The translations under genes were made by a program, and so were the position numbers. The notes below the pieces were generated by a model, which was given only the letters and a program-made list of their open reading frames with translations, searched no databases and was not told the DNA's origin. Below are positions 1-8,900 of a stretch of 32,683 nt of DNA, in pieces. This DNA is from JBBDQZ01 sp040905705 (GTDB taxonomy: Bacteria; Bacteroidota; Rhodothermia; Balneolales; Natronogracilivirgulaceae). Each line of letters opens with the position of its first letter. Positions within the stretch are counted from its first letter, which is position 1. The stretch lies in NCBI GenBank assembly GCA_040905705.1, contig JBBDQZ010000042.1, positions 1-32,683 on the forward strand, given 5' to 3'.

Positions 1-1398
1 GTACTTCATCACCAGTTCAAATGTCTCTTCGGCAATATGTTTCATATTTTCTATATCCGAAGCCTGGCGAAGATCAAGAATGGGACGCACGTGAATGACT
101 CCCACGCTGGCATGCGCGTACATGGAGACATCCGTGTGGTATTTTTTGCAAATGGCCAGCACTTCCCTGATATATTCGGGCAGCCTATCGACGGGAATTC
201 CGGCGTCTTCAATAAACGGCAGCGGCTTTTTCTCGCCCTTGATTCCCAGCATCAGCCCAAGGCCCTTCTTTCGAACGATCCACACATCTTCATAATCTTT
301 CCCTTCCGGAAACAGCGGCCAGGCATATCCCATACCCAGTCGTTTCAGCTCTGCAACCATTTCACGCGGACGCTGCATCACTTCTTCAGGGGTATCTCCA
401 TAAAACTCGGTGATCAGGATGGCTTCGGGATCCTGCTCGATAAAATGACAGTGATGCCGGGTGGTCAGGTTTTCCCGGCTCAGTCCCAAAACAATGCGGT
501 CCAGGATTTCGACCGCCGAAGGACGATATTCGAGCATCGGTTTTACCGCCCGCAAAGCCTCCTCCAGCCCGGCGAAATGCACAACCGCCACCGATTTGTG
601 CTTCGGAAGCGGCTCCAGATTCAGTTTCAGTTCCAGTGCAACGGCCAGTGTCCCCTCGCTTCCGGTAACAAGCTTTGCCAGGTTCCAGGAGTCGGTGTTC
701 GTAAACTCGTCAAAATTGTACCCGCCGACCCGTCTCATCACTTTCGGGAAGCGTTTCGCCACCTCCTCTTTGTTCTGACGCACGATACGTCGAAATTCCC
801 GGTAAATTTCACCTTCACGGCTCTGTTCCCCGGCTATTTGCTCATACTCCTCCGCGGAATATTCTTTCAGATGCATCCCGGTACCGTCGGATAGCACCAC
901 CCGGGCTTCCAGCACATGATCTACGGTTTTACCATACAGTATACTTTTGGTCCCGGATGAGTTGTTACCGGCCATGCCGCCAATGTTGGCCCGGCTGGAT
1001 GTAGCCGGATCGGGCGCAAAGTGCAGGTTGTATGGGGCCAGTTCCTTGTTCAGTTCATCGAGTACCAGGCCCGGCTGCACACGCACCCACCGTTCTTCCT
1101 CATTGAATTCAAGGATTTGATTCATGTACCGTGAAAAATCCAGAATCATAGCATCCCCTACGGTCTGGCCCGCCAAACTGGTACCGCCACCCCTGGGAAG
1201 TATTTTTATCTGATGCCGGCGGGCGACAGCCATACTTTCCTTCACATCCGCTTCATCCCTCGGCAATATAACCGCAACAGGTATGATCTGATAGATACTG
1301 GCGTCGGTCGCATAGATCCCCAGTGACCAGGCATCATCCAGCACATCACCTTTTACGTGCTTTTTCAACTCGGTTGTAAATGACAAATTCGGATACAT
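1..1398 (-). CDS. FAD-linked D-lactate/glycolate-type dehydrogenase, 3' end missing
   Basis: The gene starts at an ATG at 1398 and stays open for 466 codons to the window edge, so the C-terminal part is missing. The visible part is a complete FAD_binding_4 domain followed by most of an FAD-oxidase C domain. It shows RGGGTSLAGQT near residue 70, the MAGNNSSGTKSI stretch that contacts FAD pyrophosphate, and HASVGVIHVRPIL near the end. Relatives of this type (GlcD/Dld family) often continue into Fe-S and CCG domains and reach about 950-1000 residues, like the paralogue at 19218-22124. They oxidise D-2-hydroxyacids such as lactate or glycolate and pass electrons to the respiratory chain. It lies 32 bp after malate synthase on the same strand, which favours glycolate as substrate, but D-lactate cannot be excluded from the sequence. 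Confidence 0.88.
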   Translation of the reverse strand, partial: MYPNLSFTTELKKHVKGDVLDDAWSLGIYATDASIYQIIPVAVILPRDEADVKESMAVARRHQIKILPRGGGTSLAGQTVGDAMILDFSRYMNQILEFNEEERWVRVQPGLVLDELNKELAPYNLHFAPDPATSSRANIGGMAGNNSSGTKSILYGKTVDHVLEARVVLSDGTGMHLKEYSAEEYEQIAGEQSREGEIYREFRRIVRQNKEEVAKRFPKVMRRVGGYNFDEFTNTDSWNLAKLVTGSEGTLAVALELKLNLEPLPKHKSVAVVHFAGLEEALRAVKPMLEYRPSAVEILDRIVLGLSRENLTTRHHCHFIEQDPEAILITEFYGDTPEEVMQRPREMVAELKRLGMGYAWPLFPEGKDYEDVWIVRKKGLGLMLGIKGEKKPLPFIEDAGIPVDRLPEYIREVLAICKKYHTDVSMYAHASVGVIHVRPILDLRQASDIENMKHIAEETFELVMKY

Positions 1399-1430
1399 AG
1401 GAGTTGGGATGGATCACCCCGGTTAATCAG

Positions 1431-3320
1431 TCACCCCGGTTGAAAATCAAGATTTTCAGTGATACGGGTACCGTCCCGCTTATAGGCCTCCATATACATG
1501 GCAATACGTTGCTTTGCCGCTTGCAGGTCTTCGTTATTCAAATTGATATTCAGGAGATCAATATACCATGGCGGTTTCATTTCGCTGAGAACATATACAT
1601 GAGCGATCTCCCGGGCAATCGGAAGCGTTGTGGTTTTTGAAGCCTCATAGACATCCCTGTCAGCGGCATCCATAAGTTTTTGGTATTCTTCCTCAAGAAG
1701 CATTTCGAAGAGTTCCTCCGTGAACGTGTCGCCTTTATTGATCCCGGTTTCCGGGTCGCCGGCCGTCATCTTCGCCCCCTTGTTTACCCATTCCCAAAGC
1801 ACACTCAATCTGATTTCACCCGTAGCCATATCCTCCATGAGATAGAGGATATCGTCATCACCGAAAAAGTCCGCCGGTTTCAGCGCAGCAGCCTGAAGCC
1901 CCTGCCCGAAGGCATTCCCGTATTGCATGGCAACACTCAGCAGATTGCGCGCACCGCGAACCGTTCGTTCTGCCGGTTCGAGCAGCAACAAGTCCTCTGC
2001 ATCCTTCCGGGTGTACGTCAGCGGCGGAAAACTTCTTCCCAACTGATTGTCCTCACCGGCTTTTTCCCATACGGGCCGGATGATTTGCACCATTTTCCAG
2101 TGCGAAACCCATTTTCCGCTTGCCCCCTCATGCTGCTCCCGCGCAGCACCGGCTACCGCCTTTTTCATACCTGCCTCCACCCCCTCTTTCGACCCAACCG
2201 GGATGTTGGGCTCCATTCCGCCCTGCCAAAGTGCAAAATTGCCGTTTTTATCGGGCGTATTGACAGCACAGCGCACCCGGTCTTCATAGACACGCATGTA
2301 TCCGTAGGTCATCGTGATATCTTCAATGTTGGGATTGATAAAATCGTTTTTCCACACCATGGTATCGGAAACGCTGTTGATATAATCCCATCGACCGGTA
2401 TTAAATCCGACAAAATGTTTACCAAGGGCCGCCCGGATTTCCATCAGCTGATACGTTGCCTCGAGCTGTTCTACCAGTACATATGTTTTTATGGTGCCCT
2501 CCTCAAGTCCGAGATGTTGTTCCAGGGCCAAAAGCATATCATTCCAGATGGCGGCTTCTTCCGCGGTCTGAATTTTCGGCAGATACAGCACAACGGATGA
2601 GCCTGCGTTCCGGAGTTCCTTGTAATTATTTACCACATAGAGGCAGGTGTCTACAATCGAGGCGGCCATGGCCGTCCCGTCTCCGTTCCGGATATGCCGG
2701 TCGTCGAGATGCAATCCGCGTGCACGGAAAATTTTGGTCGTGAAGTCCAGCTGCGCTTTCCAGTCGGTGATGATGTTGTGGCCCCAGAAATCTTTTGCCC
2801 ACCGGTTGATATCGGTAGCGACCTGTTCCGCCACTTTCAGGAAAACGGGATCTTTACAGATGGCCATTTTCAGGTTGCGTTGATTATCGAGGGACATGGT
2901 TGTAATCTGTCCAAGGGCATCTTCACCATCGAACATCCATCCGTCGGCACCGGACAACAGGGCATAGGCTACATTTCGGATGCTGTTCTCAACCGGTGTA
3001 TTGGGTTTTGCACCGGGGCCGGTTCCCTGAATCCATTGACGCTGAAGATCATCCGGTATGATCGATCCTTCAAAATTACCCTGACGTGCCTCATTTACCT
3101 TAAGGCCGGTTCGCGGGATGGTGCTTTCCGGATCCGGGAAGGTTACTCCCATTTGATTCTTTATCCGCTCCGCCCTTCGTTTGATCCGTGCGGACATGGC
3201 CTCTTTAATTTCGCGATTAAAACGTGCGAGTGTGGCGATGGCCGTAAGGGCTTCCGGGGTGTACACATCACGATATGTATTTTGCAGGTTACCCCTGATG
3301 ATGACTTTTTTATCAGACAT
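1431..3320 (-). CDS. aceB: Malate synthase (A-like)
   Basis: This enzyme condenses glyoxylate and acetyl-CoA to malate in the cytosol. The family signature is visible as KHFVGFNTGRWDY at residues 301-313. It is preceded by RARGLHLDDRH near 199-209, corresponding to the RPRGWHL region with the active-site arginine, and by LYLPKIQTAEEAAIWND around 245-261. The C-terminal half carries a MEDMATGEI stretch, matching the MEDAATAEI segment of malate synthase A. At 629 residues it is about 100 longer than E. coli AceB (about 530), so it belongs to a longer variant. The ATG at 3320 has no convincing SD, as is common in this lineage. The dehydrogenase gene follows after 32 bp and is probably co-transcribed. 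No isocitrate lyase is present in the window, so glyoxylate may come from the neighbouring oxidase. The symbol is by homology only. Confidence 0.9.
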   Translation of the reverse strand: MSDKKVIIRGNLQNTYRDVYTPEALTAIATLARFNREIKEAMSARIKRRAERIKNQMGVTFPDPESTIPRTGLKVNEARQGNFEGSIIPDDLQRQWIQGTGPGAKPNTPVENSIRNVAYALLSGADGWMFDGEDALGQITTMSLDNQRNLKMAICKDPVFLKVAEQVATDINRWAKDFWGHNIITDWKAQLDFTTKIFRARGLHLDDRHIRNGDGTAMAASIVDTCLYVVNNYKELRNAGSSVVLYLPKIQTAEEAAIWNDMLLALEQHLGLEEGTIKTYVLVEQLEATYQLMEIRAALGKHFVGFNTGRWDYINSVSDTMVWKNDFINPNIEDITMTYGYMRVYEDRVRCAVNTPDKNGNFALWQGGMEPNIPVGSKEGVEAGMKKAVAGAAREQHEGASGKWVSHWKMVQIIRPVWEKAGEDNQLGRSFPPLTYTRKDAEDLLLLEPAERTVRGARNLLSVAMQYGNAFGQGLQAAALKPADFFGDDDILYLMEDMATGEIRLSVLWEWVNKGAKMTAGDPETGINKGDTFTEELFEMLLEEEYQKLMDAADRDVYEASKTTTLPIAREIAHVYVLSEMKPPWYIDLLNINLNNEDLQAAKQRIAMYMEAYKRDGTRITENLDFQPG

Positions 3321-3473
3321 AGATGAATCGATTTTCAGTATATGATCATTAGAAGCACATTTTGCCTAAAGTTACCAATTTACATATGTTATGAAAGGCA
3401 ATATTAATGATCCGTCCATTGTGTGACAACAGGTATATCGATCGGTGGAAGAATTTGACCGCAGCCGGGCAAT

Positions 3474-5630
3474 TTACGATCTGTACCCGCTATACCTCTT
3501 ATATAGCTGTGCCACACTTTCTCCGGCACCGATGAAAGTAAGCCGGTCTCCTTCTTTCAGCCGGGTGGCTCCGGTCGGTACGATCACATGGCCATTCCGG
3601 TATATCATGGCAATCAGTGATTTTTCCGGGATCTCGATCTCCTTGATCAATTTTCCGATCATCACGCCGCTGGCCTTTTTGCGTTCCAATTGTATCGCAA
3701 AAAAGCGATCATCCTGCAATAGCAGTTCTTTCAGTTCCTGTTCATTTTCGGCGTTTAACCATTGTTTCATAAAATCCGGTTCTTCAACCCTGCTGGCAAG
3801 TTGCGAAAGAAATCGCAGGTGTTGTCCCGGATTTTCATCCGGACTTACAAGGAAAATCAGGGCATAACATTTTTGTTTGACTTCATGGGTGGTATACCAA
3901 TCGTCCCAAACCTCGGGATGCAGGCCTTTCCGGTAACGCACCAGTACCATTTCAGGATGTTTGATACCGTATATGCGCAAGTGAGGCAACGCCACCCCCC
4001 TGGTTATAGCTGTGGCGCCCATGACCGACCCTTCCATAAACCCTTTAACCAGCATATCCGGCGATGTAGGCAGGCGTTCCGCAATATCATCCGCCGAAAT
4101 GGGCAGACGTTCGGAAAGCGATGACGTCGCACTTTTGAGCAGCTGCTCAAACCGGCATTCCGATTCCATGTCAAAGACACGGGCCCGCGCTACAACCTGG
4201 TCAAATGGATCATTTTCACGAAGGCCCTTTTCCTTCATGATCCCGAGCATCTCCTTGTCCAGTTCTTCATACCGGCGACGGCCCAACCGCTCAAAGATAT
4301 GATAGATCGCCCCGTCACGATACACGCGTTCCTTTGCGTAATATACGTACCAGATAATGCTTGACACGATAACCCCGACCGTAAAGAGGATCGGCAACAA
4401 CCCCATCTGAATAATCAGCCATGAACTGATCAGCATGCCGGCTATTTGCATCCAGGGATACAAGGGAGTGCGAAAACCGGGATCATATGACTCGATTTTG
4501 CTCTCCCGCATAACAATCAGCGCCAGATTGATCAGGCCGAACGTGAAAAGGGCGAATGCACCGCCCAGTTTGGCGACGTTTTCTATATCCAGTACAAGGA
4601 TAAACACAATCATGGAACCGCCGGTGAACAGGATAGCAATTGAAGGCGTATTAAAGCGGCCGATGTAAGACAGCTTATTCCATATCAGCTGATCACGGGC
4701 CATGGCCATCGGAAACCGGGAGGCCGACATGATCCCGGCATTGGCCGTGGAGGCAAATGCAAACACAGCAGCCAGTACGATCAGAAGCTTGATCGTCTGA
4801 CCGGACACCCCGCCCGGGAACAGTGCCGCCGCCGAAGCAGCCGGGGTTAAATCTTCACTCATGCCCTCCGGGCCCAGCAATGCTACCATAATATACACTC
4901 CGACCACAAACACGATTATGGTCGTCAATAGTGACAACATCATACCCAGTGGAATATTCCGTTCGGGATTGCTGACCTCCTCCGACATGCTGACGACCTT
5001 TTTGAGTCCGCCGTAAGATAGAAAGACCAGGCCTACCGCTACGGCCAAACCATCCATACCATTAGTCAAAAAGGGAGCAGACGATGGAGCCTGGAGCAGA
5101 AAACCGCCCCGGGAGAACACTTCGGTTAGTCCCGTGACCAGGAACAGGGCAATAATAATCATCGGGAAAATGATCAGTGCCACCTGCAACCTGCCGGTCT
5201 GCCTGGCACCGAATATATTGGCAATCGTGAAAAACACTGTGAACAGGATGGCGGAAAGTGTGATGTTCAGATTTACAAAAAGACTCAGATAGGCTCCCAT
5301 CCCCACCAGGGCAAAAGCACTTTTAAAAAGCAGGGTAAACCAGTTACCTATGCCACCGATAGTACCTACCATCGGACCCAAACTTCGATCAAGATAATAA
5401 TAGGATCCCCCCGCTTTGGGCAGGGCGGTTGACAATTCGGCCAGTGAGAACACGGATGGAATGACCAGAAACCCACCAAGCAGATAAGCCAATACAACGG
5501 CCGGACCGGTTTCCGAACTTACGATCGCCGGCAGAATAAAGAACCCGGAGCTGAACATGGCGCCTATGCTGATGGCATAAACATGGAACAGGTTCAGATT
5601 TTTTTGCAGTCTGTTTTCTTGCTTTTCCAT
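3474..5630 (-). CDS. APC-superfamily amino acid permease fused to EIIA-type-2 and RCK_C domains
   Basis: Residues 1 to about 430 form a 12-helix amino acid permease. Early segments read GAMFSSGFFILPA and ALPKAGGSYYYLDRSLGP, typical of APC transporters. Residues about 480-640 resemble a PTS EIIA type-2 (fructose/mannitol) domain with GVALPHLRIYG. Its histidine, H550, sits where the phosphorylated histidine lies in that family. Residues about 645-715 look like an RCK_C/TrkA_C domain ending in LKEGDRLTFIGAGESV. The chosen ATG at 5630 begins MEKQENR, just before the first membrane helix, giving 718 aa. An in-frame ATG at 5765 would add 45 residues of implausible sequence. The substrate is unknown. 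The two cytosolic domains suggest regulation by phosphorylation or by a small ligand. Malate synthase follows after 153 bp. Confidence 0.85.
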   Translation of the reverse strand: MEKQENRLQKNLNLFHVYAISIGAMFSSGFFILPAIVSSETGPAVVLAYLLGGFLVIPSVFSLAELSTALPKAGGSYYYLDRSLGPMVGTIGGIGNWFTLLFKSAFALVGMGAYLSLFVNLNITLSAILFTVFFTIANIFGARQTGRLQVALIIFPMIIIALFLVTGLTEVFSRGGFLLQAPSSAPFLTNGMDGLAVAVGLVFLSYGGLKKVVSMSEEVSNPERNIPLGMMLSLLTTIIVFVVGVYIMVALLGPEGMSEDLTPAASAAALFPGGVSGQTIKLLIVLAAVFAFASTANAGIMSASRFPMAMARDQLIWNKLSYIGRFNTPSIAILFTGGSMIVFILVLDIENVAKLGGAFALFTFGLINLALIVMRESKIESYDPGFRTPLYPWMQIAGMLISSWLIIQMGLLPILFTVGVIVSSIIWYVYYAKERVYRDGAIYHIFERLGRRRYEELDKEMLGIMKEKGLRENDPFDQVVARARVFDMESECRFEQLLKSATSSLSERLPISADDIAERLPTSPDMLVKGFMEGSVMGATAITRGVALPHLRIYGIKHPEMVLVRYRKGLHPEVWDDWYTTHEVKQKCYALIFLVSPDENPGQHLRFLSQLASRVEEPDFMKQWLNAENEQELKELLLQDDRFFAIQLERKKASGVMIGKLIKEIEIPEKSLIAMIYRNGHVIVPTGATRLKEGDRLTFIGAGESVAQLYKRYSGYRS

Positions 5631-5946
5631 AGGTGGTAAAACTACTACAAAAAATGGTTTTATCCATTTATTGTTAATCAAACCTCTAAAAGGAGAAACA
5701 GGAAATGAGTAACAACTTGATATACAGATCTTTGACGTATAGAGGACCAGCAAAAGAAGTGTCATGTCTGAGTCATTTTTGAGGCATGTTTGATAAAGTC
5801 GTATAAATTTTATTAGTTTCCTGCAAATACTAAGAAGGTCTTGCTAAGGTTCCTTTTTCATAGAACACTCCGCATGACAAATACATGAGCATGTCATAGG
5901 CTGGAGGTATTGTTATTAATGCTCCTGTTTACAAACTCACATTACT
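5631..5946. promoter_or_regulatory. Divergent intergenic region between permease and subtilase genes
   Basis: This 316-bp AT-rich stretch must hold the promoters for both divergent genes. A 6-bp inverted repeat, ATGACA (5874-5879) and TGTCAT (5892-5897), is present. A GGAGGT sequence near 5903-5908 lies too far from the protease ATG at 5947 to be its ribosome binding site. I see no confident promoter boxes and no gene. Confidence 0.35.
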
Positions 5947-8900
5947 ATGTACAAGAGAAATTTGTTGCAAACGGCAACATTCATCGCCACTTTCATCATC
6001 ATATGGAGTTCTTTAACCCAGGCACAATCTCCCGAAACACTGGAGGTGCTCGTAAGTGATCATCAAACCGAAAAGCCTCTTACATCAGCTGGTGTCGGTT
6101 TGTATCATGACGGACAACTTGTTGATTCCGCCGTCACCGATGATCGCGGCTATGCCAATCTTTCCTTGCGTACAACTCATATAGCTCATGATCCCGCCAA
6201 TACCCCTTCATCATTCGAGATAAGTGCCAATTATCCCAATCCTTTTGTCGACGAGACCCAGATTGATGTAACCATACCTGATGAACAAACTGTAACCGCC
6301 GAAGTATACAATATCATTGGCCAACGTGTGATGTCGCAGGATCTGACTTTTTCACCTGGTTACTATCAACTCAACTTGTCGCTTTCGCATTTGTCCACAG
6401 GTATCTATCTGGTCCGGCTGCGGGGTAAGGAACAACATACCGTGACCATTACAAAGGCAGGGGAAAGAAGCATGTTTCAAAGCACGGGTGGGATGATGCG
6501 CGTATCTGGCGGCGGAACCAAACCGGTACAACTTGAAGAAGATATAGAAGGGGCTCCTGCTGACCAGCTTCCTTCAAATAATCAGGAATTTAATACAGAC
6601 TGGAATCTTTCCGGGGATGAAGTGTATGAAATACGGGTATCCAAACAAGGATATGCAGAGGAGACGACAAGTTGGAAACAGTCGGAACAAAGTCCGCTGG
6701 AGATATCCCTGCTCCGTACAATCCAGGTAAGTTTACAGACTGTTAACACAGAGAAGGAAGGGGTGACGGCCGAATTGAAAGTGACCGGTGGCGGCGTGAG
6801 CGAATCGGTCATTACACCAGCTGAATTAACTTTGCCGTGGGGGCATTATAAGGCCACCGGCCATTCGGAATCTCTGTATTTTGATGAGTCCTTTCAAATT
6901 GAAAACGATACAGCCATAGTACTTGAACCGGTTGGTTCCCTCGATGGTATTGCGCTTGATGGAGATCCGAAACTTCCGGTACACGAAGCTACGACAAATT
7001 TGCATATCCCGGTTCCGTATAATGATGAAGAAGTTTCAACCGACCCGGATATGCGTGAAGAAGGCAGGGTATTGCGTACCGAGCTGGAGGTAACATTCAG
7101 CGAAGAGGCAACCGTTAAACAAGTCAACGAATTTCTGCAGCAATACGAGGCCGGAATAGTGAGTATGCTTGAGGGATTGTCACTTGCCGTAATCCGTTTT
7201 CCTGACCCGGGTGATGTCGATCAGTTAAATGAACTGATCTCAAAAATAGAATCGGATGACATTGTCTTGTACACTTTAAAATCCGCGATTGTAGAGGATC
7301 CGATATTTATTACTCAAGAAGAGGAACCAAGAAAAATACCCGGCCATCTCTCGAGCTTTTTGAGAATCGATCATCATCTTGCAATCCGGGGGCATGGTGC
7401 CTGGAATGCCCGCCGTTATTTGCTGGAAGAAGGGGATCATCCATGGTTGGTAATTGCAGATGCATTTGGAAACGGAGCACCATCGGAGGATACAAGGTTC
7501 ATGCTGGATCTGGAAGATGATGATTTCGAAACCGACGATGCCAGTAATCATGGATACCATGTTACAGGCATCATATCCGGATCATATGATTCGAAACCAT
7601 TATTGTTATCCGGAACCGATGATGTCACAGGAATTTTTCCGGATGTACTTCGTGCACGTATAGTAGACCTGCGTTCGGATGAAGCCAATACCTGGCCACG
7701 CAGAATGAATCAGATCATCACCCGTATCAAGGATATTCTTGATGATGAACCGGATGCACGGATCATTGTCAATACCAGTCTCAATTCCAGGTCCTATGAT
7801 GATCAAAACTACCCGTCCGTTTCCTGGATTCAGCGGGTTCGGGGAGGTTTCTGGCAAATGGCATATCCAGGAAGAGGATTGGAAAGCCGATTTGTTCACT
7901 TTACATCAGCCGGGAATGCCGTGTATAGTACGGGCGTCACAATTCCTGTTGAATACCAATGGGAAGCAAAAGATAACAGTATGTTCGCATACGCAGCACT
8001 GGGAACCTCTGTCATGACAGTATTTCCCAGTATCTCAGTGGAGGTACCCAAACTCACTAACACATTTGTAGTTGAGAACCGGGTCAATACCACTCATGAT
8101 TCCACAAATGACCAACGCCCACTTCCAGGTTGTGCCAATGATGGATCGGTGATGAAAGGTAATTTATCAGGCATCGGTACAAATGTTTGGTCACACACAG
8201 CTAACTGGCCAACTTCGTCTACCGGAACTTCCATGGCCACTCCTCAAGCTGCCGGCGTAGCGGCATGGGTCTGGTCACTGAACCCTGATCTGACTGTACA
8301 TCAAGTAAAAGATTTGATCCAGCGAACTGCTGAGAAACGAATCACCCGTTCGCTTGCACCCTCCGATGAGGATTGCCACGACATTTACCCCCAACCTGTA
8401 ATTGATGTATATGCTGCTGTCCTGAAAGCCGGCGGCGAAGATGTACGACGATCCATTCTCGATGTTAACGAAACAGGACAGTTTGATGAGAACGATCTAC
8501 AAACTTTTCTTGATGAATTTGAGGATCAGAATGGAACATTGGACTATTCACGGTATGACCTGAACGCCAACGGCCAGACCGGTGGCGAGGATCGGGACCG
8601 TTTCGATCTTACAATGAACGGTCACTACGGACAGGCATCCATCGAAGCAAAGGAGTTTCAATTAACTTACAATGAAACGAGCCTTCGAGATATTGATATT
8701 CTTTGCTATTACGCATTTTCAGATCTCTATGAAGGTGATACAGAAGTGCGCGACGAGATTCTGGATCTGCCTTGCGGATTTGATTTGTTGCGTCGTTCTC
8801 CGATTGCTTTTGACGATTATGCCATGGTTGTGCAAGGCTCCAGTGTCAATATTCCGGTGCTTGTCAATGACTATAATCCGAATAGTCGTGAAAACATATT

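Noticed and set aside
37..894. 285-codon open frame on the plus strand at the left edge
   Set aside because: It is antisense to the FAD-linked dehydrogenase, which carries clear FAD-binding motifs. The plus-strand product has no domain signature.
1680..2600. 306-codon open frame on the plus strand
   Set aside because: It lies fully antisense to malate synthase, which has clear family motifs. It has no recognisable domain and is a coding shadow.
3321..3420. Bacteroidota-type promoter before malate synthase (TAACTTTA with upstream TTG)
   Set aside because: The -7 box is imperfect and the 24-nt spacing to the TTG does not match the usual arrangement.
5631..5765. Upstream in-frame ATG giving the permease 45 extra residues
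   Set aside because: The extra sequence (MTLLLLVLYTSK...) does not fit the family, which starts just before the first helix; the ATG at 5630 does.
5903..6059. Short ORF from the ATG at 5919 with a GGAGGT sequence upstream
   Set aside because: The 46-codon frame overlaps the protease signal-peptide region out of frame and its His-rich product looks like a shadow. The SD-like match alone is not enough.
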